Origin: Thainema sp966674685
GTDB taxonomy: Bacteria; Cyanobacteriota; Cyanobacteriia; Phormidesmidales; Phormidesmidaceae
Length of the DNA: 64,000 nucleotides
Reading direction: 5' to 3'
Assembly (NCBI GenBank): GCA_966674685.1
Contig: CBKWJC010000010.1
Location: 1 to 64,000 of the forward strand
The notes below the pieces were generated by a model that saw nothing but the letters and a program-made list of their open reading frames with translations, was not told where the DNA came from and searched no databases. The position numbers and the translations under genes are program-made. Positions 19,728-27,130 of this stretch are shown one piece after another (the stretch's first letter is position 1; each line of letters opens with the position of its first letter).

Positions 19728-20273
19728 GTGGCAGGGCACAAAATCCTAGTGATTGACGACAGCCGAGTCATTCGGATGCGAGTTCGGGACATGTTGCCGC
19801 AGGGTAATTTTGAAGTCATCGAAGCCAAGGATGGTGCCGAGGGACTCGAACTCATGCGTCAGGAACGTCCAAATCTAATCATGCTTGACTTCCTCCTGCC
19901 GCGCATTAGCGGTTGGGAAGTATTCCAAGAAATGCAGTCTGACCCCAAACTCTACAATGTACCGCTGGTGCTGATGTCGGGTCGGAAAGAAGAAGTGACC
20001 GAAAAGCTATCTGAACCCTTCGAGTTCTTTGAGTTTATCGAGAAGCCGTTCGAGCAGAAGGAACTAGTCGGTGCCATCAAAGGCGCGATGGCGAAGGCGA
20101 AGAAGCCACGTCCCAAGCCTGCGGGTGCGGGTGCTGAGGCTGCGGGTGCGGGTGCCAGCTCGGCTGAAGTTGAATCACTGAAACAACAGGTTGCCAAACT
20201 ACAGGCTGAAGTGAATGCCCTGAAAAAGCAAACTGCCCAGATTTTGGCCTTCGTCAAGAAAAAGCTTCAGTAG
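19728..20273 (+). CDS. response regulator with C-terminal coiled coil
   Basis: This 181-residue protein starts from GTG after a good AGAGGAG site. Residues 1-125 are a receiver with VIDDSR, phospho-acceptor Asp54 in IMLDFLLPRISG, MSGRKE and EKPF, so it keeps the active site. The tail (about 128-181) is a Lys/Pro/Ala/Gly-rich hinge (repeated AGAGAEAAG) and then a short coiled coil with Leu at heptad positions ending in KKKLQ. It has no DNA-binding or enzymatic output domain, so output is probably by oligomerisation or protein contact. No kinase gene adjoins it, though the hmp kinase lies 3 kb away. The partner is unknown. Confidence 0.85.
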   Translation: MAGHKILVIDDSRVIRMRVRDMLPQGNFEVIEAKDGAEGLELMRQERPNLIMLDFLLPRISGWEVFQEMQSDPKLYNVPLVLMSGRKEEVTEKLSEPFEFFEFIEKPFEQKELVGAIKGAMAKAKKPRPKPAGAGAEAAGAGASSAEVESLKQQVAKLQAEVNALKKQTAQILAFVKKKLQ

Positions 20274-20306
20274 TAGCCTGAGTCGTGTTCTGCCCAATAA
20301 ATTTTG

Positions 20307-20345
20307 ATGGGTGATGAGCCTCGCTCCGCGCGGCATGTCACCCAT
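20307..20345 (+). terminator. imperfect hairpin after the REC-coiled-coil gene
   Basis: ATGGGTGA at 20307-20314 pairs with TCACCCAT ending at 20345; inner GAGCC/GGCATG pair partly. It lies 34 bp past the stop codon and TTTACTAAAATAAAG follows. Confidence 0.5.
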
Positions 20346-20393
20346 TTACTAAAATAAAGTTGGCAAAATGAGATCGCACAATTACACATGACT

Positions 20394-20440
20394 CGAAACC
20401 CGTTGAACATCACGCAGTGCATGGCGCTCAACGGGTTTCG
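20394..20440. terminator. hairpin between convergent genes
   Basis: Perfect 13-bp arms CGAAACCCGTTGA / TCAACGGGTTTCG enclose 21 nt. The right arm overlaps the last codons of the acetyltransferase gene on the minus strand. It could stop transcripts from both sides. Confidence 0.55.
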
Positions 20441-20994
20441 ACATTGGCAACTCGTTTTGCCATCAGAATATCGGGTTTACCAAAACCGCTGGCATCGGGC
20501 AAGATGCCGACAATCTCAAAGCCGACTTTTTGGTAAAACTCAAACGGGTGCTGACGCAAATTTTGCAGCGTAGCCAGATGGCTCAGAACATTGGGATAAA
20601 GGTCTTTACCAAATAACGAAGTCAAATTCATCTCATCGTCAGTCCCAACATACAGGGTGACGCCGCCGCGCTGCCGCACCTGCTGCTCCAAGTCCGCCAC
20701 TAAACGACGACCAATCCCCTGCCGCTGATACGCCGGATCGACAACGAGCGGATGCAACTCCCAAGTTTTGCCACGATAGTGGCAGATGCCGCCAATCCAG
20801 CCGATGACGGTACCGTCATCGTTGAGCAAGACACGACTAATGCGATCGGGCTCTAGCGACTCATGCACGTCTTCCAGCGCTGATTCCATATCCGGCCAGG
20901 CATGGGGAGCCATCTGCTGAAAGCCAATGACCAATAAACGCGCAGCGGCTTGAATATGCTCCGGCTGATCAGGTGAGAGATCGATAATGTTCAT
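20428..20994 (-). CDS. GNAT family N-acetyltransferase
   Basis: This 188-residue protein has the GNAT fold. The acetyl-CoA binding loop is RQGIGRRLV near residue 90, preceded by the ELHPLVVDPAYQ strand. The N-terminal MNIIDLSPDQPEHIQAAARLL region and the C-terminal FYQKVGFEIVGILPDASGFGKP segment are typical of aminoglycoside 6'-acetyltransferase-like GNATs, but the substrate cannot be read from sequence. It is a single gene with a terminator at its 3' end and a palindrome upstream of its start. Confidence 0.85.
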   Translation of the reverse strand: MNIIDLSPDQPEHIQAAARLLVIGFQQMAPHAWPDMESALEDVHESLEPDRISRVLLNDDGTVIGWIGGICHYRGKTWELHPLVVDPAYQRQGIGRRLVADLEQQVRQRGGVTLYVGTDDEMNLTSLFGKDLYPNVLSHLATLQNLRQHPFEFYQKVGFEIVGILPDASGFGKPDILMAKRVANVETR

Positions 20995-21084
20995 CTGGAA
21001 GTATTAGGAAATACTAGGCAAGAGCAAGAGTTTCTTGCTCCGACTATGTCTAACCTGGGCTTTGTAATATGAAATCTGGTTGAA

Positions 21085-21150
21085 AACCCATGAATTATTT
21101 TTTTGCGAAACGCTTGCCAAGCAAGCGTTTCGCAAAAAATAATTGGGTTC
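21085..21150. repeat. palindromic repeat with AACCCA / TGGGTT ends
   Basis: The 19-bp core arms (21099-21117 and 21121-21139, TTTTTTGCGAAACGCTTGC) are perfect around CAA. Pairing continues through ATT-rich flanks to AACCCA on the left and TGGGTT on the right with small bulges. It lies between two minus-strand genes. Confidence 0.7.
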
Positions 21151-21171
21151 TTATACGCTGACTTGATATAA

Positions 21172-21486
21172 CTAGAAGACCCTGAAGGGTTCCGATTCTT
21201 CCGTGTAGTGGATGGGTAAAACCGATTCGATATTTTCAGGCGGGTTGGGCACGATGTAGTAAGTTGTGACTTCGGCATAGTTAGGCAGTGGCTCAACGGC
21301 GGCGATGCCTGCTTTGACTGCCCGCTCAACTTCGGCAACCTGGCCCCGAAATGCCACAAACTGCCGTCCACTCTCCGACCGTTCCTGACACGCAATCGTG
21401 ACACGTCCGGCTTTCACACCAGCATCGGCAGCCGCGAGAATGGCTGGAAATGTTTGGGTTTCAATCACGCCAACGGCAATCGGCAT
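21172..21486 (-). CDS. CcmK-like bacterial microcompartment (carboxysome) shell protein
   Basis: This 104-residue protein is a single BMC domain. It opens MPIAVGVIETQTFPAILAAA and has the VPNPPENIESVLPIHYTEE ending of CcmK shell hexamers. It most resembles the minor, satellite-locus paralogs (CcmK3/K4/K5/K6 types) rather than CcmK1/K2: the pore loop reads CQERSESGRQF where CcmK2-type proteins carry a KIGSGR-like loop. Minor CcmK paralogs form mixed or capping hexamers that tune shell permeability. No ccmLMNO or rbc gene is in the window. A clear GGAG precedes the start by 9 nt. The gene lies 53 bp downstream of the 195-residue unknown on the same strand. Confidence 0.88.
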   Translation of the reverse strand: MPIAVGVIETQTFPAILAAADAGVKAGRVTIACQERSESGRQFVAFRGQVAEVERAVKAGIAAVEPLPNYAEVTTYYIVPNPPENIESVLPIHYTEESEPFRVF

Positions 21487-21539
21487 TGTGGTGGCTCCTT
21501 CGAGTAAATTCAGTGATTACGCTATCCGCTGATCCATTA

Positions 21540-22127
21540 CTATACCTTGATTGCGCTGGGTTCCGTCATAGCCGCGATAATGCGATCGCAGCCCGACTCA
21601 GGTTTCGCCCACTGGTAGCGATAATCTTTCGGACTGCCCCAGCAAAGTCCAAGATAGAGATCAGTACGCGCAATATCCAGCTCCGCCCATTCCGTATGGG
21701 CAATCAGATGATGCACCTGTTCAACCGCAATCGGTTTTGGCTCCATATCGGCCAGCCAAAACTTCATCCCCGGCGTAACAGCCCACCAGAACTCCAGAGC
21801 CGCCGCTTTTGACTGCATCAAAATTTCTTTGTCACCGGGAATAGCGATTAGTTGATTGTGAATTTCAGGAATCCGCAGCGTGTGGTTCCCGTAGCTACAG
21901 TCGCGCCAGACAATACCGGAGACGTGGTGATCGCGCTGATACTCGTGAATTTGAGCGCGAAAATCCTGATAGGCAAACACCTTACTGAGCTTATCCGTCC
22001 CAATCGCCTTGGCAATCACCGGATTATTGATTCGCTCATCCGAAGACAGCAGCACCCGCTCCCCTCGCCAGTTGGCTCGCAGCTCCTGATCCAAAATCTC
22101 AATCAGTTGTTGGGTGGTATAGGTCAT
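21540..22127 (-). CDS. conserved hypothetical protein, 195 aa
   Basis: I do not recognise the family. The likely start is the Met beginning MTYTTQQLIEILDQEL; the frame extends 12 codons further but those residues are not protein-like. The protein is soluble with no signal peptide, and rich in Trp and His in its second half (EFWWAVTPGMKFWLADMEP, HHLIAHTEW). Near residue 70 it has RDHHVSGIVWRDCSYGNH, which contains candidate metal-ligand His, Asp and Cys residues. It lies just upstream of the CcmK-like gene and may be co-transcribed with it, but that does not establish a carboxysome role. Confidence 0.7.
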   Translation of the reverse strand: MTYTTQQLIEILDQELRANWRGERVLLSSDERINNPVIAKAIGTDKLSKVFAYQDFRAQIHEYQRDHHVSGIVWRDCSYGNHTLRIPEIHNQLIAIPGDKEILMQSKAAALEFWWAVTPGMKFWLADMEPKPIAVEQVHHLIAHTEWAELDIARTDLYLGLCWGSPKDYRYQWAKPESGCDRIIAAMTEPSAIKV

Positions 22128-22268
22128 CAGTGGTTGCGGCGTGATGAAACCAGCGTGATGCAACGGGCTGATCCAACGTTTAAGCTTTGCGTTGTTGAGC
22201 CTTCTACACCATCATAAAAGGGATATCCAGTTTCAAACCGTAAGTTTTGATCAAGTTCCGTTGAAACC

Positions 22269-22628
22269 ATGCTAAAAAAGCTCCGAAGTGGCCTCGTGGT
22301 TGGGCTGGGCTACATGCTGTCGCCGCTCTCCTGGTGGAATGATCTGTTTTTCAACCTGCCGATCGCATACGCATTCGGCTACGGGGTGAGCTGGATTGAG
22401 GGAAGCTGGTTTTTACCCGGAACAGTTGTCGGCTACTGGATTTCCAATGTTTTGGGCATTGTGATGATGCAGTGGGGCGCAACGGATTTGCTGTTTGAGA
22501 ATCGACCAAAGAATCTCAAGCGGGATTTGCTGGTTGGCTTGGGCAGCTCAACGCTGTATACGGTTGCCATTGTGGGGCTGGTCTATTTCCATATTTTGGA
22601 ATTACCGTCATTTTTGACGAATTTATAA
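22269..22628 (+). CDS. small integral membrane protein, unknown function
   Basis: This 119-residue protein has about three hydrophobic segments: residues 8-38 (GLGYMLSPLSWWNDLFFNLPIA, here an interrupted helix), 48-72 (around WFLPGTVVGYWISNVLGIV) and 92-112. A basic loop KNLKRD separates the last two. The composition is typical of a real membrane protein. It is divergent from the 195-residue protein gene with 141 bp between them. I cannot name a family. Confidence 0.7.
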   Translation: MLKKLRSGLVVGLGYMLSPLSWWNDLFFNLPIAYAFGYGVSWIEGSWFLPGTVVGYWISNVLGIVMMQWGATDLLFENRPKNLKRDLLVGLGSSTLYTVAIVGLVYFHILELPSFLTNL

Positions 22629-22718
22629 CGGGTTTATAACGGGCAATGCATTTAGCCAATCCGTTTTGATTTTGCCAATCACATTTCGGCCAAATGCATC
22701 GCCTCTACGAGATGAGGG

Positions 22719-23120
22719 TTAACCCATCAAAATCACGTTGTCGATGACGTGAATGATGCCGTTATCGGCTTCGATATCGGCAGCCACAACCGTGGCATTT
22801 TTCACCTCAAAATTTTCGCCAACCTTGACGCGAATCGGTGCGCCTTCAACAGAAGTTAAGGTATCCACCTTGGCAATATCTTCACGAGTAAGCTTGCCAG
22901 GAACAACGTGGTATTTCAGGATACGCGCCAACTGCGGCGGATTTTCCACAAGAGTCTGTACCGTACCAGGAGGCAGCTTGGCAAAGGCATCATCAACCGG
23001 AGCAAAAACGGTAAACGGGCCAGGACTTTGCAGCACTTCAACCAAGTCAGCAGCTTGCACAGCGGCAACCAGGGTTTTGAAGGAATCGTTGTTAACGGCG
23101 ATTTCGACGATGTTGGGCAT
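22719..23120 (-). CDS. cupS: fasciclin-domain protein, probable CupS subunit of NDH-1MS
   Basis: This 133-residue protein is a single fasciclin (FAS1) domain with both hallmark boxes: FTVFAPVDDAFAKLP (H1) and the YHVVPGKLT / GIIHVIDNVILM region (H2). It has no signal peptide, unlike secreted fasciclin proteins. It follows cupA on the same strand, the place of cupS (sll1735 in Synechocystis), whose product has a FAS1-like fold and belongs to the inducible CO2-uptake NDH-1 complex. The context makes CupS much more likely than a generic fasciclin protein. The 258-bp gap to cupA is filled with short tandem repeats. Confidence 0.85.
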   Translation of the reverse strand: MPNIVEIAVNNDSFKTLVAAVQAADLVEVLQSPGPFTVFAPVDDAFAKLPPGTVQTLVENPPQLARILKYHVVPGKLTREDIAKVDTLTSVEGAPIRVKVGENFEVKNATVVAADIEADNGIIHVIDNVILMG

Positions 23121-23144
23121 GACTTTCGCTTTATGACAGTTAGG

Positions 23145-23375
23145 GGTTTAGTTGGAGAGTGGGAGGGTGGATGGGTGATGGAGTGGATGAGTGGGAGGGT
23201 GGATGGGCAGATGAGTGGATGGGTGATGGGGTAATAGGGTAGGGAAGTGATGGGGTAAGAGATCTAAGTTCAACAGTCTTCCGACTACTCATCCACTCAT
23301 CCACCCATCTACCCCTTTACGCCTCACTCCTCACTCCTCACTCCTCATTCCTTACTCCTCACTCCTCTCGCCTCA
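23145..23375. repeat. short tandem G/A-rich and complementary C/T-rich repeats (cupA-cupS spacer)
   Basis: Units related to GAGTGGATGGGTG recur about eight times between 23150 and 23260. They are followed by the complementary CCACTCATCCACCCATC near 23285-23310 and then CTCACTCCT units to 23375. The halves can fold back on each other. This matches the heptanucleotide-type repeats common in filamentous cyanobacteria. Confidence 0.8.
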
Positions 23376-23378
23376 CTT

Positions 23379-24674
23379 CTATCGATACTCCTGCTTCTGA
23401 ATATCCATCAGACGCGCTTCCGGTCGCTTAAACCGATCCATTTGGGCTTCGAAGAATTCGCGATTGGCTTTTAGGTGTTCGGGATTGGGGTCATCCAGCG
23501 GATAGAGAAGGGCTGTGCGTAATGCCTGAATGACAGCCGAGGTGACGCAGTACATGGATCGCTGGAAGCTGATGCCAAGCTGGATGAGCATGTCGTCTTC
23601 GCCGCGACAGTGCTGCTGATAGTCTTCGATGAGAAAATCGGGCAGGAAGTGCAGCATGTCCTGCATTAGCAGCGTGGGCGGGATGCCTGCGGAGCCGACA
23701 GGGAAGACATCGGCGTAAAGAATGCCGTAGTGAAAATCGTGCTGATCGTCGGGTACCTGGTTCAACTGGGCGTTGTAAGACTTGGTGCCTCGGAAGGGAG
23801 CGGTGCGGTAGAACACGGCTTCCACGTAGGGCAGTGCAGCCTCATATAGCCAAGTGAATCCGGCGGACTTAGGAATGATTTCGTAGCACTCGCCTTTGAT
23901 GTAGACATGGTGGTAAATCGGGCGACCCGCGACGGCAAAAATACCGTTCACCAAAAAGTCCATCGCTTCGGGGACGCTGGCAATGGTGCCCTCCAAGTAG
24001 CGATCGTACATTTCAAAGAAGACTGGAGCCATCACTTCCCAGAACAGGCCCAAGTTGGCGTAGTAAGACATCTGCCGCACCTGCTCAACAAACATGTCGG
24101 GGAATAGCTTATACAGCCCCAGCATGACGGGGTTGCCTTTGAAGTAGGCTTTGATAGCGCGATCGCAGTTTTGCCGATAGTCGTCACTGTCAAGAAAGTC
24201 GTTGAACCGCCCACCCATGTCCTGATGCCAGAACATCGCCTGCATACAGGCTTCGGCAAACTCCATATTGATTCGGTCGTGCCAGAGGTGATGCAGCAGC
24301 TTGGGCAACTTGCGCTTCACTTCCCCTTTTTCCATGAACTCCAGCAGTTCGGGGTGCGCCTTATCGGTGCCGCGCCAGATGCGAGGACTGCCTTTTTCGC
24401 CTGCATAGCTGTTGGGTCGATCCAGGTATGCCTTGGGCAAGAAATACTTAAAAAACGGCGTCGGATCGAGGAACACATGCTCAGCAATGTAGAGCAAATC
24501 CCGCCAGTAAAAATCCATCGGTACGGCGTAGGCTTTGTAGATGCCGATGATCTGCTTCAGATTCTCCGGCGTGTCGGGCAGCATTGCACCGCCTGATTCC
24601 AGCCGATGAACGATCTCAGCATACTGGTGAGTCGAAGGGGGGAGCTTAGTTGGAGTTTGGAGGGTGGTGTTCAT
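23379..24674 (-). CDS. cupA: CO2 hydration protein CupA (ChpY family)
   Basis: This protein is the CO2-hydrating subunit that converts CO2 to bicarbonate on the NDH-1MS complex at the thylakoid membrane. I place the start at the Met of MNTTLQTPTKLPPSTHQY (431 aa), because the upstream extension runs through low-complexity repeats. Family landmarks include YAVPMDFYWRDLLYIAEHVF, LLHHLWHDRINMEFAEAC and SYYANLGLFWEVMAPVFFEMYD (quoted in parts of the protein near residues 60, 135 and 215). The neighbours ndhD3/ndhF3 and cupS identify it as CupA of the inducible system rather than CupB, whose cluster lacks a fasciclin protein. It is separated from ndhD3 by a Nudix gene on the other strand, so it probably has its own promoter. 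Confidence 0.9.
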   Translation of the reverse strand: MNTTLQTPTKLPPSTHQYAEIVHRLESGGAMLPDTPENLKQIIGIYKAYAVPMDFYWRDLLYIAEHVFLDPTPFFKYFLPKAYLDRPNSYAGEKGSPRIWRGTDKAHPELLEFMEKGEVKRKLPKLLHHLWHDRINMEFAEACMQAMFWHQDMGGRFNDFLDSDDYRQNCDRAIKAYFKGNPVMLGLYKLFPDMFVEQVRQMSYYANLGLFWEVMAPVFFEMYDRYLEGTIASVPEAMDFLVNGIFAVAGRPIYHHVYIKGECYEIIPKSAGFTWLYEAALPYVEAVFYRTAPFRGTKSYNAQLNQVPDDQHDFHYGILYADVFPVGSAGIPPTLLMQDMLHFLPDFLIEDYQQHCRGEDDMLIQLGISFQRSMYCVTSAVIQALRTALLYPLDDPNPEHLKANREFFEAQMDRFKRPEARLMDIQKQEYR

Positions 24675-24813
24675 GGTACGTGAGTTGCTTGCTACTGTGG
24701 GAGGTTGGGAAGGAGAAGGGAGCAAGGGGGCGACGGAGCAAGGGAGAGAGTTTACTCACTACTCCCCTGTCTACCATCTAAAATCTGTCAACGAAAAAGT
24801 TAGGAGCTGAACA

Positions 24814-25245
24814 GTGGGGAAGAAGACGAGAATTCGGGCAATTGCGCTGTGTGTGTTGCGAAATCGCGATCGCATTTTAGTTTCCAAGGGGTTTGATCCG
24901 CAGAAGCAGAAATCGTTCTATCGACCGCTGGGCGGCGGCATTGACTTTGGTGAAACCAGCCAGGATGCGGCTATTCGGGAGATTAAGGAAGAGCTAGATA
25001 TCGACATCTGTGAACCGCAGTTATTAAGCGTATTCGAGAATATCTTTGTCTACGATGGCCAGCCAGGACACGAGATTGTGTTTGTTTACGATGCCAAGCT
25101 GGTGGATGAGTCACTCTATGAACGGCCATCGCTGCTAGCTCTGGAAGGAGAGCGTCAGTTTGAGGCTCAGTGGGTGGCGTTGGCTGAGATTGCCGCAGGT
25201 GATGTGCCGCTATACCCCACAGGACTATTAGACATCCTGCTGTAG
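24814..25245 (+). CDS. Nudix hydrolase
   Basis: This 143-residue protein starts from GTG with an AGGAG site 7 nt upstream. The Nudix box spans about residues 48-70: Gly, then Glu in FGETSQD, REIKEEL, with the usual Gly after EE replaced by Asp (ELDID). The catalytic REXXEE core is intact, so it should cleave a nucleoside-diphosphate-linked substrate with Mg2+. The substrate is unknown; the small size suggests a MutT- or ADP-ribose-type enzyme. It lies on the plus strand inside the otherwise minus-strand NDH-1MS cluster, which is unexpected. Confidence 0.88.
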   Translation: MGKKTRIRAIALCVLRNRDRILVSKGFDPQKQKSFYRPLGGGIDFGETSQDAAIREIKEELDIDICEPQLLSVFENIFVYDGQPGHEIVFVYDAKLVDESLYERPSLLALEGERQFEAQWVALAEIAAGDVPLYPTGLLDILL

Positions 25246-25269
25246 GGGCGATTGGCCAATTGCCCCTAC
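25242..25269. terminator. palindromic GTAGGGGC repeat between convergent genes
   Basis: GTAGGGGC pairs with GCCCCTAC around ATTGGCCAAT, a 28-bp near-perfect palindrome overlapping the Nudix stop codon and lying 12 bp beyond the ndhD3 stop. It belongs to a repeat type seen elsewhere in the window and could act as a bidirectional terminator. Confidence 0.6.
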
Positions 25270-25280
25270 GTAGCGTGCCA

Positions 25281-26807
25281 TTAGTCTGCCAGCATGGAGA
25301 CTTCTGCTACAGGTGCGTCAACTGGTTCCTTTGCGACCTGGGTTGCCGTTGGTACCGCCGCCACCATTGCCGCTGTTGTCGGTTCAGTCCACCGGGTCAG
25401 CCAGTGGGGTTGAATGCCCAGGAACATAATTAGCGCCGTGAGTACCAAGGCCGGGAAAGTTTCTTCCCAAGTCACTTTGGGGAAGTAGGCAATCTTGTTA
25501 TCCAGCTTGCCGAAGCAGGTGCGGTTGAGCAGAATCACGAAGTACACCGCCGTCAAACCTGTACCAATCACGGCCAGGATGGTCTGCACCGGGAACTGAG
25601 CATAGCTGCCCTGGAAGACGAGAAATTCTGCGATGAAGCCGACTAGACCTGGAATTCCGGCACTGGCCATTGCGCCGAGTACCAGCAGAGCGCTAATCAG
25701 CGGTAGGCCGCGAATTGGGTTCATCAGGCCGTTGAGGACATCTAGCTCACGAGTACCAACCTTGGCTTCGACGACACCGACGAGGTGGAACAGCAGCGCC
25801 AAAATCAATCCATGCGCCACCATTTGCGAAACCGCGCCTACGGTACTCAACGCCGTCAGGGCTGCACCACCCAGCAGGATGTAGCCCATGTGACCGATGG
25901 AGCTGTAGGCTACCATCCGCTTGATGTCTTTTTGCGCGATCGCAGCTGCCGCTCCGTACAGCACGCTAACCACTGCCCATACGGCCAGCCAGGGCGAAAT
26001 TTGGCTCCAGGCTTCGGGGAACAGGCTCAAACCAAAGCGGAAGATGCCGTACGCACCGAGCTTTGCCAAAACGCCACCGAGCAGAATTGCGACTGGAGTC
26101 GAGGCTGCGACATAGGTGTCGGGTAGCCAGGTGTGGAAGGGAACCAGGGGAATCTTAATGCCAAAGCCGATGATAATTACCGTCAGCAAGAGCGCTTGCA
26201 GACTCAGGGGGAGAGCTTGTCCCATCAGCGCTTCGTAGTTGAAGCTGGATGCGCCGCTGAGCCAAACCAAGCCGAGGAATCCCGCTAGAATCATCGCGCC
26301 GGAAACAGCGGTGTAGAGCAGGAACTTGGTCGCGGCATAATTGCGCTTTTCTTCACCCCAGATGGAAATCAGCAGGTAGAACGGCACCAGCTCGATCTCG
26401 TAGAACAGGAAGAACAGCAGCAGGTTCTGCGCCAAAAACGCACCCGCGACGCCGCCGCAGACTAGCAGCACTAGCGAGTAGAACAGGCGAGGCCGAGCGG
26501 TATCGCTGCGGCTGCTGTAGATGGCAATCCAGGTCAGAAAGGCGTTTAGCACAATCAGCACTAGGGACAGGCCATCGACACCCAGCTTGTAGTCGAGCCC
26601 CAAATTGTCTAGCCAGGGCAGAGTTTCCTGGAATTGAAAGCTCGGATCGGCCACGTTGAAGTTGGTCAATACGGCTAGCGACCAGAGGAAGGTGATACCT
26701 GCGATCGCAAGTGCGGCTTGTCGGATGCGCTGAGCCGTCAAGTTGGCGGGCAGAAAACCCACGATTGCGGCTCCTATGATGGGTATCCAAATCAGTGTGC
26801 TAAGCAT
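25281..26807 (-). CDS. ndhD3: NDH-1 subunit NdhD3 (proton-pumping, CO2-uptake type)
   Basis: This 508-residue polytopic protein of the NuoM/MrpD antiporter family is one of the distal proton-pumping subunits of cyanobacterial NDH-1. About 13-14 membrane helices are visible. Conserved features are the helix with LLFFLFYEIELVPFYLLI (key Glu), the FGIKIPLVPFHTWLPD loop, and KDIKRMVAYSSIGHMGYI with its Lys. The assignment to the D3 paralog comes from its place between ndhF3 and cupA. The tail (about 475-508) is Ala/Val/Thr-rich and low in complexity. Confidence 0.9.
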   Translation of the reverse strand: MLSTLIWIPIIGAAIVGFLPANLTAQRIRQAALAIAGITFLWSLAVLTNFNVADPSFQFQETLPWLDNLGLDYKLGVDGLSLVLIVLNAFLTWIAIYSSRSDTARPRLFYSLVLLVCGGVAGAFLAQNLLLFFLFYEIELVPFYLLISIWGEEKRNYAATKFLLYTAVSGAMILAGFLGLVWLSGASSFNYEALMGQALPLSLQALLLTVIIIGFGIKIPLVPFHTWLPDTYVAASTPVAILLGGVLAKLGAYGIFRFGLSLFPEAWSQISPWLAVWAVVSVLYGAAAAIAQKDIKRMVAYSSIGHMGYILLGGAALTALSTVGAVSQMVAHGLILALLFHLVGVVEAKVGTRELDVLNGLMNPIRGLPLISALLVLGAMASAGIPGLVGFIAEFLVFQGSYAQFPVQTILAVIGTGLTAVYFVILLNRTCFGKLDNKIAYFPKVTWEETFPALVLTALIMFLGIQPHWLTRWTEPTTAAMVAAVPTATQVAKEPVDAPVAEVSMLAD

Positions 26808-27130
26808 GGTTTTGGCTCGTTCAGGATATCAATCGGTCGTTTTTTGTAGGGCAGGCATCTTGCCTGCCGCTGATTGATTTTGATAAAAACCGTTACTTTC
26901 TTGGGGACGCTTGCCCCCAAAACCACCACTGGGAGACGAGTCGCGTCCCCCAGCCCCCCTCCGAAAAAATAACTTGTTTGGTGGTTAAAGATTGGGGGTT
27001 GAGGTTATGTAGGGGCGTTAGCGTAGCCATGCCCGAAGGGCTATATGGCCATTCGCCTTTGGGCATCGTTACAACGCAGCAGCCGTGTAGGTTGGGTTGA
27101 GGGACGAAAGCCAACTTGGGATTTTGGAGA
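26808..27130. other. 323-bp repeat-bearing spacer inside the ndhF3-ndhD3 operon
   Basis: No gene is seen. It contains a hairpin at 26841-26868 (TTTTTTGTAGG then GGCAGGCATCTTGCCTGCC) and a GTAGGGGCG...ATGGCCATTCGCC repeat at about 27010-27055. ndhF3 and ndhD3 are normally close, so the spacing looks like repeat insertion. Confidence 0.6.
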
